Program-made: the position numbers and the translations under genes
NCBI RefSeq assembly: GCF_023721715.1
Contig: NZ_JAMDLG010000001.1
Span: 3,449,784 to 3,513,783 of the forward strand
DNA length: 64,000 nucleotides
Direction: 5' to 3'
DNA from: Parasegetibacter sp. NRK P23
GTDB taxonomy: Bacteria; Bacteroidota; Bacteroidia; Chitinophagales; Chitinophagaceae
In this document: one piece after another, positions 8,358-16,603 of the stretch
Layout: each line of letters starts with the position of its first letter
Numbering within the stretch: the first letter of the stretch is position 1
The notes under the pieces: model-generated
What the model was told of the DNA's origin: nothing
What the model saw: the letters and a program-made list of their open reading frames with translations, nothing else
Database searches by the model: none

Positions 8358-9785
8358 TTATTTCACTATTTTCAACAGTGTTCTTTCTTTGTTGTCTATT
8401 ACCACTTCCAGGAGATAGATGCCTCTTACCAGGTCATTGGTCTCATAGAGGGGGAAGGCGTTGGAACCGGTTTGTCCGTTGAAGTTTTTCCGTGCCAGTT
8501 CCTTGCCCATATTGTTGAGCAGGCGCACCTGTACGGAACTGTTCCTTTGCAGGTTTACCGTAAGGTTAGCGGTACCCACCACCGGGTTCGGCGCAACGGA
8601 AGCTATTACAGCGGCATCGGCATTCAGGCGAACCACTACGGTTTTCGAGAACTCATATTTGCCGTCTGTATCCAGTTGCTTTAGTTTATAATGCAGTACC
8701 GGTGCGGATACGGCGCTCACATTTTCTTTCCAGGTATAATTGGTGATAGCAGTAACTGTTCCTCTTCCGTCCACTTCGCCCACTTTGGAGAAGGAGGCGC
8801 CATCTTCGCTCCTTAAAATTTCAAACTTCGCGTTGTTCAGTTCGGTGGCGGTGCTCCAGTTAAGGGTAACGGCTTTTGCGGAAAGTGAACCGGTAAAAGA
8901 GAGCATCATAACTGGTGTGGGGGCGCTTCCGGGGAAGTTAACGATAGCGGTTACGGGGGCGCCGCAAAGTTGTTCGCAGGTATTTTCGCAAACCATGTAC
9001 TCAAAAATAAAACCTGGTCCGGAGTACCCTTGGGCGGGGGTGAATTCAAAATCACCGTTGCTGTTGAGCGTAAGCGTTCCCACATTGGCGGAAGGGCCTG
9101 AAAGGAGTTGCACTTCAAGCGGATCATTGTTGGCGTCATTATCGTTCAGCAATACATTTCCTGAAGCCGTTCTGGCATTGGTTCCGAGAAACTCATCCGT
9201 GGTGCCCACGGGCGCACTGTTCACACCATTTGGATAACAGAGGGAAGCGTTCTGGATACTGAGCGCATCTATCTGCGCACTGCTTACGCCACCACTTCCT
9301 GTAAATCCGATCTGGATCTTATACTGACCGGAAGGAATGATATAGCTGTTGCTGAAGTTAACCAGCGTGGTACTGTTGGCGATGGAGTTGCTGGCGAGTG
9401 TGGAAACAAGGTTGCCCTGGCAATCGGTAAGCAGGATATGTAAAGTGCGTTGCTGCGGTCCTGTAGCGTTGAACTTGTATTTAAAACTGATGGTAATGCT
9501 GCTGCCGTCGGGTTTGATAATAGGAGTTGTAATTCCCTGAGGCGTATTGGCGGAGCCAAGACTTCCGGTTTGCAACAATCCATCACCTTCAATTACAGCG
9601 CCGGAAAAAGTCTGAACGGTAGTGTTCGAGAAGCGCCATCCCTGAGCGATAAGCAGGTCGCGGATGTCGTTGCCTGACATGCCATTGGGTCTTGTGTTGA
9701 AATTTTCACTTACCTGTGCAGAAGCGGATAGGGTGGTGACGGCCAGCGCGAGCGCGGTGGCGAAGCGGGTAAAATTCTTTTTCAT
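8358..9785 (-). CDS. T9SS-sorted secreted protein with cadherin-like domain
   Basis: The start is ATG 9785 (MKKNFTRFATALALAV...SASAQ, a clear signal peptide); the frame is open 14 codons further but gains nothing. The 475 residues comprise a jelly-roll-like N-terminal domain (about residues 30-185), a cadherin-like/Ig repeat (about residues 195-290: NVLLNDNDANNDPLEV, GDFEFTPAQGYSGP) with four cysteines near its end, a fibronectin-like segment, and a type A T9SS sorting domain (VAPNPVVGTANLTV, RGIYLLEVV, LLKIVK end). This is a typical surface adhesin-like architecture. It is a single-gene unit with its own terminator. Confidence 0.75.
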   Translation of the reverse strand: MKKNFTRFATALALAVTTLSASAQVSENFNTRPNGMSGNDIRDLLIAQGWRFSNTTVQTFSGAVIEGDGLLQTGSLGSANTPQGITTPIIKPDGSSITISFKYKFNATGPQQRTLHILLTDCQGNLVSTLASNSIANSTTLVNFSNSYIIPSGQYKIQIGFTGSGGVSSAQIDALSIQNASLCYPNGVNSAPVGTTDEFLGTNARTASGNVLLNDNDANNDPLEVQLLSGPSANVGTLTLNSNGDFEFTPAQGYSGPGFIFEYMVCENTCEQLCGAPVTAIVNFPGSAPTPVMMLSFTGSLSAKAVTLNWSTATELNNAKFEILRSEDGASFSKVGEVDGRGTVTAITNYTWKENVSAVSAPVLHYKLKQLDTDGKYEFSKTVVVRLNADAAVIASVAPNPVVGTANLTVNLQRNSSVQVRLLNNMGKELARKNFNGQTGSNAFPLYETNDLVRGIYLLEVVIDNKERTLLKIVK

Positions 9786-10134
9786 TTCTGAGGTTTCAGC
9801 CGTTAATAATAATTTCCGGTCAAACAAAAGGTCTGCGGAGGCTTTCAGAGGAGTGGGTGAATATGTTGAGGTAAAAGCAATAAATATCCTTGCGCAATGC
9901 GCTGATTTTTCAGGAAGGGAACGGCCACATAGTTATTGGTAGTACGTTGGGAAAGGATCCCGGTGGTTATTAGAAGGAGAATGGTAAGCGGAACTTCAGA
10001 GGAATGAATTGCAACAAAGATAGCATTGCCAATCGCATATTTGCAAGTGTTCCACAAATTTTTTTTGAAAACGGGATGTTAACGCAGAACAATTTCCTCC
10101 TTACCGTGTAATTTCAATACCTAACGCGGCCTGT
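9786..10134. other. Divergent promoter region
   Basis: These 349 bases lie between the divergent T9SS gene and the ABC exporter operon. There is no credible coding sequence. A poly-T stretch (about 10056-10065) lies in the middle. I see no clean TTG-N19/20-TAnnTTTG promoter or palindrome. Confidence 0.4.
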
Positions 10135-11073
10135 ATGCGAAACATTATTGAGGTAACGGATCTTCACAAGCAATTTGGTGATTTTACTGCGGTCTCCAAT
10201 CTTTCCTTTCATGTGGAAGAGGGAGACGTGTACGGTTTTCTCGGGCAGAACGGCGCGGGAAAAAGCACCACCATCCGGATGTTGCTTTCACTGATCAAAC
10301 CCGTTTCGGGTACCATAAGTTTGTTTGGGAAGAACCTTGAAACGCACCGGTCGGAACTGCTTTCCCAAACCGGCGCCGTCATCGAAAGGCCCGACCTGTA
10401 CAAATACCTCACCGCGTACGAAAACTTGCACCTTTTCGCGAAACTCAGCGGCAAAAAAGTGACGAAGCAGGAGATGATGGATACGCTGGAACTGGTAGGG
10501 CTGGCGCATCGCGCGAATGGCCGCGTCCACACTTTTTCCCAGGGAATGAAGCAACGACTCGGTATAGCCATCGCGCTGGTGCACGATCCTCCACTCGTTA
10601 TTTTGGATGAACCTACGAACGGACTTGACCCGCAAGGCATCGCGGACATCAGGAACCTCATCCTCCGGCTGAGCCGGGAAAGAAAGAAAACCGTGCTGGT
10701 ATCCTCGCACCTGCTCAGTGAAATTGAGCGCATCGCCACCAGAATGATCATCATCCACGAAGGAAAGAAGATGGTGGAAGGAAGTGTGCGCGAACTGCTC
10801 GATCCCGAAAAAAACATCGTGGAAATAACGGTGCATCATGTTGAAAACACGCATGCGTTATTGCGGAATACAACACAGTGGGCATCCGTGGTTCAACCTA
10901 TTTCGGGCAATGCCGTGAAGTTGCAGTTGCACCCCGACAAAGTACCTCAACTCAATGCCTTCCTCGTTGAAAACCAGGTACAGGTGCTGGCCATCAGTTC
11001 CCGCAATTCACTGGAAGATTATTTCCTCTCACTTACCAATACCCGTTCGCATGTGGCAGATATTACAACTTGA
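10135..11073 (+). CDS. ABC-2 type exporter, ATP-binding subunit
   Basis: This 312-residue ATPase has Walker A GQNGAGKST (about residues 38-46), a Q-loop around residue 85, the signature FSQGMKQRLG (about residues 136-145), Walker B LVILDEPTNGLD and a switch H in SSHLL. The C-terminal extension (about residues 225-312) is the usual accessory domain of the bacitracin/gliding-motility-type ABC-2 group. It energises export or extrusion by the permease encoded next. The permease start lies inside this gene (23-bp overlap). The substrate is unknown; antibiotic resistance, lipid or polysaccharide export are all possible. Confidence 0.9.
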   Translation: MRNIIEVTDLHKQFGDFTAVSNLSFHVEEGDVYGFLGQNGAGKSTTIRMLLSLIKPVSGTISLFGKNLETHRSELLSQTGAVIERPDLYKYLTAYENLHLFAKLSGKKVTKQEMMDTLELVGLAHRANGRVHTFSQGMKQRLGIAIALVHDPPLVILDEPTNGLDPQGIADIRNLILRLSRERKKTVLVSSHLLSEIERIATRMIIIHEGKKMVEGSVRELLDPEKNIVEITVHHVENTHALLRNTTQWASVVQPISGNAVKLQLHPDKVPQLNAFLVENQVQVLAISSRNSLEDYFLSLTNTRSHVADITT

Positions 11074-11890
11074 GTTGTTCAAAATATTCAGAAGACCCCG
11101 CACCTACATCAGCTTCGCCGCGATCGCGGCGATCATTTTCCTCGTGCTCCTCGCTTTTTATGTGGATGGGAAAAATTACATCGGGTTCGCACTGCAGTCG
11201 CTGACCGCATCCTTCGATATTGATGGGAAAGTATTGAATGGTTACCTCATCTGCTTCATTATTTTGCAGGCGCTCCTGGTGCATGTTCCGCTGCTCATCG
11301 CTTTAGTGGCGGGAGATATGATCGCGGGAGAAGCGAATATGGGAACGCTCCGCTTGTTGCTTACAAAACCAGTGAGCAGAACGCAGTTACTCATGGGGAA
11401 ATTCGCCGCCACATTGGTGTACACGATCCTGCTACTCGTATGGATGGCACTGCTGGCCTTGGTGGTTCCTATTCTCGTTTTTGGCACCGGCGATCTGCTC
11501 AACCTGAAAAGTGACCAGGCCATTATCTTGGAACGCGCGGATATCCTGTGGCGTTATATCGCTGCCTTTGGTTTCGCTGCCATTGCGATGAGTATGGTAG
11601 CTTCGCTGGCGTTCTTTCTGTCATTATTCGCGGAGAACTCAATCGGTCCAATCGTGGCTACCATGAGTATTATTATCGTATGTACTATTCTGAGTTCGCT
11701 GGATATTCCCATTTTTACCGCGCTGCGGCCTTATCTTTTTACCACGCACATGCTGGGCTGGAAGGGCTTCTTTGATGATCCGGTGCATTACCCCGCGGTA
11801 TTGCGTTCCGCGGGCGTGTTGCTGCTGCATATTGTGCTCCTGTTCGGCGCTACTGTATATATTTTCAAAAGAAAAGATATTCTCTCCTGA
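11051..11890 (+). CDS. ABC-2 type exporter, permease subunit
   Basis: ATG 11051 (MWQILQLELFKIFRRPRTYIS) overlaps the ATPase end, and the sequence begins with the cytoplasmic lead-in typical of ABC-2 permeases. The 279 residues contain six hydrophobic segments, a small extracytoplasmic stretch after the first (DGKNYIGFALQSLTASFDIDGK) and the motif AGEANMGTLRLLLTKPVSRTQLLMGK, a hallmark of this family. It forms the membrane channel with the preceding ATPase. A repeat-family copy with a strong hairpin follows the stop codon immediately. Confidence 0.88.
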   Translation: MWQILQLELFKIFRRPRTYISFAAIAAIIFLVLLAFYVDGKNYIGFALQSLTASFDIDGKVLNGYLICFIILQALLVHVPLLIALVAGDMIAGEANMGTLRLLLTKPVSRTQLLMGKFAATLVYTILLLVWMALLALVVPILVFGTGDLLNLKSDQAIILERADILWRYIAAFGFAAIAMSMVASLAFFLSLFAENSIGPIVATMSIIIVCTILSSLDIPIFTALRPYLFTTHMLGWKGFFDDPVHYPAVLRSAGVLLLHIVLLFGATVYIFKRKDILS

Positions 11891-11892
11891 AA

Positions 11893-11962
11893 ACTTTGCT
11901 CCTGCGAGGTACGAAGCAGAGCGCCTTTGCGAGAAAAATAAATCTCGCAAAGGCGCAAAGAA
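11893..11962 (+). repeat. Intergenic repeat family, copy A, with 14-bp perfect hairpin
   Basis: The module TTTGCTCCTGCGAGG, TACGAAGCAG, GCGCCTTTGCGAG is shared with copies at 35 kb, 57 kb and 60 kb. Within it, GCGCCTTTGCGAGA (11921-11934) and its exact reverse complement (11943-11956) form a hairpin with an 8-nt A-rich loop. It sits between two convergent genes and could act as a bidirectional transcript end or RNA-stabilising stem. Confidence 0.65.
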
Positions 11963-11978
11963 AGAGTTGGCAAAAGAA

Positions 11979-13328
11979 TTACCTGGCGGCCATGCCTTCA
12001 AAGTATTTGGTAATACCTGGTGTGGCGATCGCGTAATTGCCATCAGCATCGGGCATTACAGGCGGTTTTGCGTCCCAAGCGTACACTGCGGGTTGCAGAC
12101 TTAAACCTGATGCCAGTGCTTTATCTGCCCTGATTTCCTGTCCGCTGTAGGTGGCCATTCTCCCGATAATGGAAGAGAGGGTGCTTTGTGCGCCGTGTTC
12201 AGCGTCAGCGAATTTGTATTCACCCTTTGCGATAGCGGCGAACAATACATCGTGTTCAGCCTGGTATGGATTATTCTCTTTCTGACGGTCGAACTGGAAC
12301 AATGGATTGCCTTTCAGATCGGTGATGGCGCCTCTTCCGCACATGATCTTGCCTTTGGTGCCTACTAGCAGTTCATCTACTTTACCTGGTGTTTTGGGCC
12401 AGTGGCGGCATTGGCTGTTCAGGATAGAGCCGTCGGGGTATTCAAATTCCACATAATGGTGGTCGAAAATTTCTCCATGGTCCTTTCCTTTTCTCACCTG
12501 GCGGCCACCCATGCCCGTCGCTTTAACGGGGAAAGCGCCTTTGAACCAGTTTACCGCGTCAATATTGTGGATGTGTTGTTCGGCGATATGGTCACCACAG
12601 AGCCATACGAAATAGTACCAGTTGCGCACCTGGTATTCCATTTCCGTTTGATTGGGCTTGCGGGCGTTCACCCATACACCGTCTCCGTTCCACCAGGCTT
12701 GTGCGGAGGTGATGTCACCGATCAGGTCTTTTTTCTTAAAGAGTTCCAGGTAGGAGTTCTGGTAGCGGCGTTGCAGGCCCACCACCACATTCAGTTTTTT
12801 CTGTTTGGCGATAGCCGCCGCATCCAGTACTTTCTGCACGCCGGCGGGGTCGGTGGCAACGGGTTTTTCCATGAACACATGTTTGCCCATCCTTACGGCT
12901 TCTTCAAAATGAAGGGGACGGAAGCCGGGAGGTGTGGCCAGGATCACCACATCGGCCAGGGCGATGGCTTTTTTATAAGCGTCGAAGCCGGTGAACTTTC
13001 TTTCTTCGGGCACATCTACTTTGTGTTTGAGGTTGCCGGGTTTACCGGTCACATCACTCATATCTTCAGCGGTGAGGCTTTTATAGCAACCATCCAGCCG
13101 GTCGCGGAACGCATCGGCCAGGGCCACGATCTTCACGTTCTCTTTGGTAAGTATCGCCTGCATGGCGGCGCCGGTGCCCCTTCCGCCGCAACCTACCACG
13201 GCTACTTTAATGGCATCGTCGGCTCCGGAAAAATAGTTTGCTCTAGACAGCAGCGGTGCGGCCAGCACGCCGCCTGCCAGTAAGGAGGTGGATCTTACAA
13301 AGTCTCTCCTAGTGGAATGGTTGCTCAT
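11979..13328 (-). CDS. Gfo/Idh/MocA family oxidoreductase with Tat signal
   Basis: This 449-residue protein begins with a twin-arginine leader (STRRDFVRSTSLLAGG). It continues with an NAD(P)-binding Rossmann fold (about residues 40-175: VAVVGCGGRG, DVVILATPPGFR, VFMEKPVATDP, where EKP is the family signature), and then the C-terminal beta-sheet domain. The conserved H-NIDAVNW motif (QHIHNIDAVNWFKG) supplies catalytic or substrate residues. Relatives oxidise or rearrange sugars, inositols and glycosides, and Tat-exported versions are common in Bacteroidota. It is encoded 31 bp after a SUMF1-like gene on the same strand, suggesting a two-gene unit. The substrate is unknown. Confidence 0.88.
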   Translation of the reverse strand: MSNHSTRRDFVRSTSLLAGGVLAAPLLSRANYFSGADDAIKVAVVGCGGRGTGAAMQAILTKENVKIVALADAFRDRLDGCYKSLTAEDMSDVTGKPGNLKHKVDVPEERKFTGFDAYKKAIALADVVILATPPGFRPLHFEEAVRMGKHVFMEKPVATDPAGVQKVLDAAAIAKQKKLNVVVGLQRRYQNSYLELFKKKDLIGDITSAQAWWNGDGVWVNARKPNQTEMEYQVRNWYYFVWLCGDHIAEQHIHNIDAVNWFKGAFPVKATGMGGRQVRKGKDHGEIFDHHYVEFEYPDGSILNSQCRHWPKTPGKVDELLVGTKGKIMCGRGAITDLKGNPLFQFDRQKENNPYQAEHDVLFAAIAKGEYKFADAEHGAQSTLSSIIGRMATYSGQEIRADKALASGLSLQPAVYAWDAKPPVMPDADGNYAIATPGITKYFEGMAAR

Positions 13329-13359
13329 GGTTGTGTTTTGTATTTTTTCAAAATGGCAA

Positions 13360-14298
13360 TCAACGTGTGATGTATTGATCGAAGAAGCTGATTATTTCTT
13401 CATGGGAAGGCTGCTTCAGGGGCCGTACGAGGCGGAAGCCGGCAAATGGCGCGTCGGTCATCCACCAGATGCTTTTCGGTATCTGTGGATCACGACGGTT
13501 CCAGACGGCCTCGGAAGGCATTCTCGCTGTGGCCGAAGTATTACCTGCGGTGGTCAGGTAATGCCCGCCACGTAAAGGTTTCGGATACCTTGAACTGTGC
13601 GGGATCACCGGGTCGGCATTGCTGGTGATAGCCGCCGCATAGTCGGGAACGTATTGGTCCAGAACCCATTCGCCTACATTGCCAAGCATATCATACAATC
13701 CCCAGGCATTGGGTTTCTTTTCACCAACTTTGTGGTAAACGCCATCGCTGTTGCCGCTGTACCAGGCGTAATTGCCCAGTTGCGCCGTGTCGTTTCCAAA
13801 AGGATAGGTGGTTTTCGCGCCTGCACGACAGGCATATTCCCATTCGGCCTCCGTGGGAAGACGGTAGAAAATACCCGTTTTTTCATAGAGCCAACGGCAA
13901 TACATGAGTGCCGCGGTATGCGAAAGACTGTTTACCGGGAAACCGCCCTGCTTGCCCATACCCTGACTGAAATCGATGTATTGCGGACTTGGCCTGGTAA
14001 TCGCGTCTACTTTAATATTCTGGCTGATGCTCTCATCTTTGTAAAAAACATCGAAAGCATCATAAGTTACTTCGTGGGCGCTCATCCAGAATGGAGATAG
14101 TGTAACTTCTTTTTCTTTTCCGCCAGCAGTTTTCAATTGGAACTTTCCGCCCGGAATCGCCACCATATCGAAGCTATGTGTGGCGCCGGGAACAGGCTGA
14201 CTGAACTTGTGAAATCCTGTATCAACAGGCGATGCCTGTGCAATAAGTGAAACGGAGCCTGATAGGCCAAACGCTATAATCCTGGTGATGGCTTGCAT
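13360..14298 (-). CDS. SUMF1/formylglycine-generating-enzyme-like secreted protein
   Basis: This 312-residue protein has a signal-like N-terminus (residues 1-22) and the SUMF1 fold. Key blocks are MVAIPGGKF, HEVTYDAFDVFY, PVNSLSHTAALMYCRWL, YRLPTEAEWEYACRAG, WGLYDMLGNVGEWVLD, PLRGGHYL and FAGFRLVR. The C-terminal pair of redox cysteines expected in a true sulfatase-activating enzyme is not evident, and a His replaces the usual Ser after RGG. A structural or ligand-binding role is therefore more likely than formylglycine formation, as in many Bacteroidota paralogs of the family. It lies directly upstream of the oxidoreductase. Confidence 0.8.
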   Translation of the reverse strand: MQAITRIIAFGLSGSVSLIAQASPVDTGFHKFSQPVPGATHSFDMVAIPGGKFQLKTAGGKEKEVTLSPFWMSAHEVTYDAFDVFYKDESISQNIKVDAITRPSPQYIDFSQGMGKQGGFPVNSLSHTAALMYCRWLYEKTGIFYRLPTEAEWEYACRAGAKTTYPFGNDTAQLGNYAWYSGNSDGVYHKVGEKKPNAWGLYDMLGNVGEWVLDQYVPDYAAAITSNADPVIPHSSRYPKPLRGGHYLTTAGNTSATARMPSEAVWNRRDPQIPKSIWWMTDAPFAGFRLVRPLKQPSHEEIISFFDQYITR

Positions 14299-14756
14299 AT
14301 TTTTAAAAACTGAACGGGAAGTTACGCTAAGCGAAGGGAATAATAATGGGGAAGCATGGTGCTATTTTAACCATTTCTAACCTTCTTTTGTTGCAGCACA
14401 ACTGGTTTTTCGGGAAATGAAAACAGCGACCGTACTGGTAACGAATTGATTTTTAAAGTATTGGCCTACGCTTGTGTTTTGCTTTTGTAGCTGTAACTCA
14501 AAGATGAGCGTCCCTTTAAAGCTGCTATGCGAACGATTGTGTTAAATTTCTCTCAAAAAAATGCGCTAGCTGCATAATAGGAGCATAAGTCTTTTAAAGT
14601 ATTTTCGTTCAGGTGTATGCGTTAGTAAATGCATTTCCGCAAACGGTTGTTTCACCGATAAATGACCGGGAAAAAAACGAAGCGTTGCATGTTTTTTCAC
14701 GCACCTGTAATTTGAGTGCGACTTTCTCTCTAAATTCAACCACAATTTCATCCGTT
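14299..14756. other. Divergent intergenic region
   Basis: These 458 bases separate the SUMF1-like gene (minus) from the TIM-barrel gene (plus). No gene, strong hairpin or repeat-family copy is seen. Promoters for both units must lie here, but no clean TAnnTTTG box is apparent. Confidence 0.35.
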
Positions 14757-15686
14757 ATGCAAAGAAGAAAATTTCTTTCGGGCACCGCGTTGGCGGGTGC
14801 ATCTCTTTTAACCGGTACAGCGGCCCTGGCAACAGGATCGTCAAAGGAACAGCTGGCGGCAAAGCCATTTAACCTGGATTATGCGCCGCATGCCGGGATG
14901 TTCAGGAACAGCGCCGGAGATGATTTTCTGGAACAGATCAGGTTCATGCACGATCAGGGTTTCCGTTCCATCGAAGACAATGGTATGATGGGCCGCGATA
15001 CAGCCATGCAAACCCGTATTGGCGAACTGCTGGCCAAACTGAATATGCGGATGGGTGTATTTGTGGTGGATAAAGGCGGAAATGGAGCAAACACGCTGGC
15101 GGCAGGCAAAAAAGAACACCTCGACATTTTCCTTGATGGCTGCAAAAGAGCCGTGGAAGTCGCCAAACGGGTGAACGCAAAGTGGATGACCGTGGTGCCG
15201 GGCGATTTTGAAAGAAACCTGCCGTTAGGCGTGCAAACGGGCCATGTGATAGACGCATTGAAAAGGGGGGCGGAGATATTTGAGCCACATGGGCTGGTCA
15301 TGGTACTGGAGCCTTTGAGTGATTCTCCCAACCTGTTCCTGCGTACTTCAGAACAGACCTACGAAATATGCCGCGCCGTGGGCAGCAAATCCTGTAAGAT
15401 TTTATACGATGCGTACCACCTTCAGAAAAATGAAGGTAACCTCATTCATAATATCAGCCTCACCTGGAACGAAATCGACTATTTCCAGGTAGGCGATAAC
15501 CCCGGTAGAAAAGAGCCTACTACAGGGGAGATCAATTATAAGAATGTGTTCAAATACATTTACGAGCGGAGTAAGAAAGAGGGAAGGTCGTTTGTGGTGG
15601 GGATGGAACATGGCAATTCGCTGCCCGGGAAAGAAGGAGAGCAGGCGCTGATAAAAGCTTACAGGGAATCAGATGCGTTCCTGTAG
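14757..15686 (+). CDS. Sugar phosphate isomerase/epimerase-type TIM-barrel protein (hydroxypyruvate isomerase-like), Tat signal
   Basis: ATG 14757 begins a Tat leader (MQRRKFLSGTALAGASLL). The 309-residue protein carries the xylose-isomerase-like TIM barrel: FLEQIRFMHDQGFRSIEDNG near the start, VAKRVNAKWMTVVPGD, LVMVLEPLSDSPNLFL (metal-ligand Glu), CKILYDAYHLQKNEGNL (metal-ligand Asp and His), YFQVGDNPGRKEP, and a final VVGMEHGNS. The order of the ligands matches the hydroxypyruvate isomerase-like branch. It faces the Tat oxidoreductase/SUMF1 pair, and a joint role in exported sugar or inositol conversion is inferred from position only. Confidence 0.8.
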   Translation: MQRRKFLSGTALAGASLLTGTAALATGSSKEQLAAKPFNLDYAPHAGMFRNSAGDDFLEQIRFMHDQGFRSIEDNGMMGRDTAMQTRIGELLAKLNMRMGVFVVDKGGNGANTLAAGKKEHLDIFLDGCKRAVEVAKRVNAKWMTVVPGDFERNLPLGVQTGHVIDALKRGAEIFEPHGLVMVLEPLSDSPNLFLRTSEQTYEICRAVGSKSCKILYDAYHLQKNEGNLIHNISLTWNEIDYFQVGDNPGRKEPTTGEINYKNVFKYIYERSKKEGRSFVVGMEHGNSLPGKEGEQALIKAYRESDAFL

Positions 15687-15882
15687 CGGAGATGGCTATT
15701 TGTTGTGCGTGGAGGCTCCCGATTGATGCCACCCGGTAGCCATTGCATAGGCTGGGTTGGCCCGTTATGCAGACATGTGAGGAAACAGTTTTAATGTTGC
15801 TTTATCGCCCGCAATGGCTTTATGATTTTCGAAGGCAACATTTGCGTGCATGGCTTGTTATGAATGCTGAAAAATTGCGATT

Positions 15883-16578
15883 ATGAACAGGTTTGCGTTA
15901 TTATTGGTGCTGTTCTTTGCCGGATCGGTGCAGGTCTCCGCCCAGGATGCTATGGCGTTGGTATCTAAAGTGAAGGCAAAACTGGATAAGGTGAAAGATT
16001 ATACGGCTTCCGGAAAACTTAAAACGGATGTGAGTTTCATCAAGATCCCGGATTCCGATGTGCAGGTGTTCTTCAAGAATCCGGATAAGTTTAAGATAAA
16101 GAAGAAGGATGGCATTTCGGTGTTGCCGAAAGGAGGTGTGAGCATCAACATAGGATCGTTGCTGGTTGGAGAGAACTTTGCCGCGGTGCCGGCAGGAAAA
16201 GGAACCGTGGGCGGCGTGCCGGTATCCATTGTAAAGATGCTGCCACTGGCCGAGCAGTCTGATGTAGCGCTTTCTACCCTTTATATCGATGAAAAGAACC
16301 TGCTCATCAGGAAAGCCGTTACCACCACCAAACAGAACGGTACCTATGAAATGGAACTGAACTATGGTAAGTACGCTTCATGGGGCCTGCCGGATAAAGT
16401 GACCTTTTCATTCAGCACCAAAGACTTCAAGCTACCGAAAGGCGTGGCAATGGAGTATGAAACGGGCGCCCCCAAAAAGAATACGCCCGCTACGAGTGGT
16501 GAACAGAAAGGAAAAGTGGAGATCACTTACGCGAGTTACACCATCAACAAGGGCGTAAGTGACGCCGTGTTCAAATAG
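15883..16578 (+). CDS. LolA-like outer-membrane lipoprotein-sorting protein
   Basis: The signal peptide (MNRFALLLVLFFAGSVQVSAQ) is followed by a 210-residue beta-rich domain. It opens with a typical LolA-like helix (AMALVSKVKAKLDKVKDYTASGKLKTDV) and proceeds through strands such as VQVFFKNPDKFKIKKK. Members of this superfamily hold lipid acyl chains in a half-barrel and carry lipoproteins or lipids across the periplasm. The gene is isolated and convergent with pdxA, 25 bp away. It is distinct from the LolA-like gene at 20560 and not a close duplicate by eye. Confidence 0.7.
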   Translation: MNRFALLLVLFFAGSVQVSAQDAMALVSKVKAKLDKVKDYTASGKLKTDVSFIKIPDSDVQVFFKNPDKFKIKKKDGISVLPKGGVSINIGSLLVGENFAAVPAGKGTVGGVPVSIVKMLPLAEQSDVALSTLYIDEKNLLIRKAVTTTKQNGTYEMELNYGKYASWGLPDKVTFSFSTKDFKLPKGVAMEYETGAPKKNTPATSGEQKGKVEITYASYTINKGVSDAVFK

Positions 16579-16603
16579 GCTGAAATGGTATTTGAAGTGG
16601 TGG

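Noticed and set aside
12402-13283. A 293-codon open frame opposite the Gfo/Idh/MocA gene
   Set aside because: Antisense shadow; Phe/His/Gly-rich composition with no domain, while the opposite strand has a clear oxidoreductase.
13360-14298. SUMF1-like protein as a true sulfatase-activating enzyme
   Set aside because: The C-terminal redox cysteines are not evident and no sulfatase gene is nearby.
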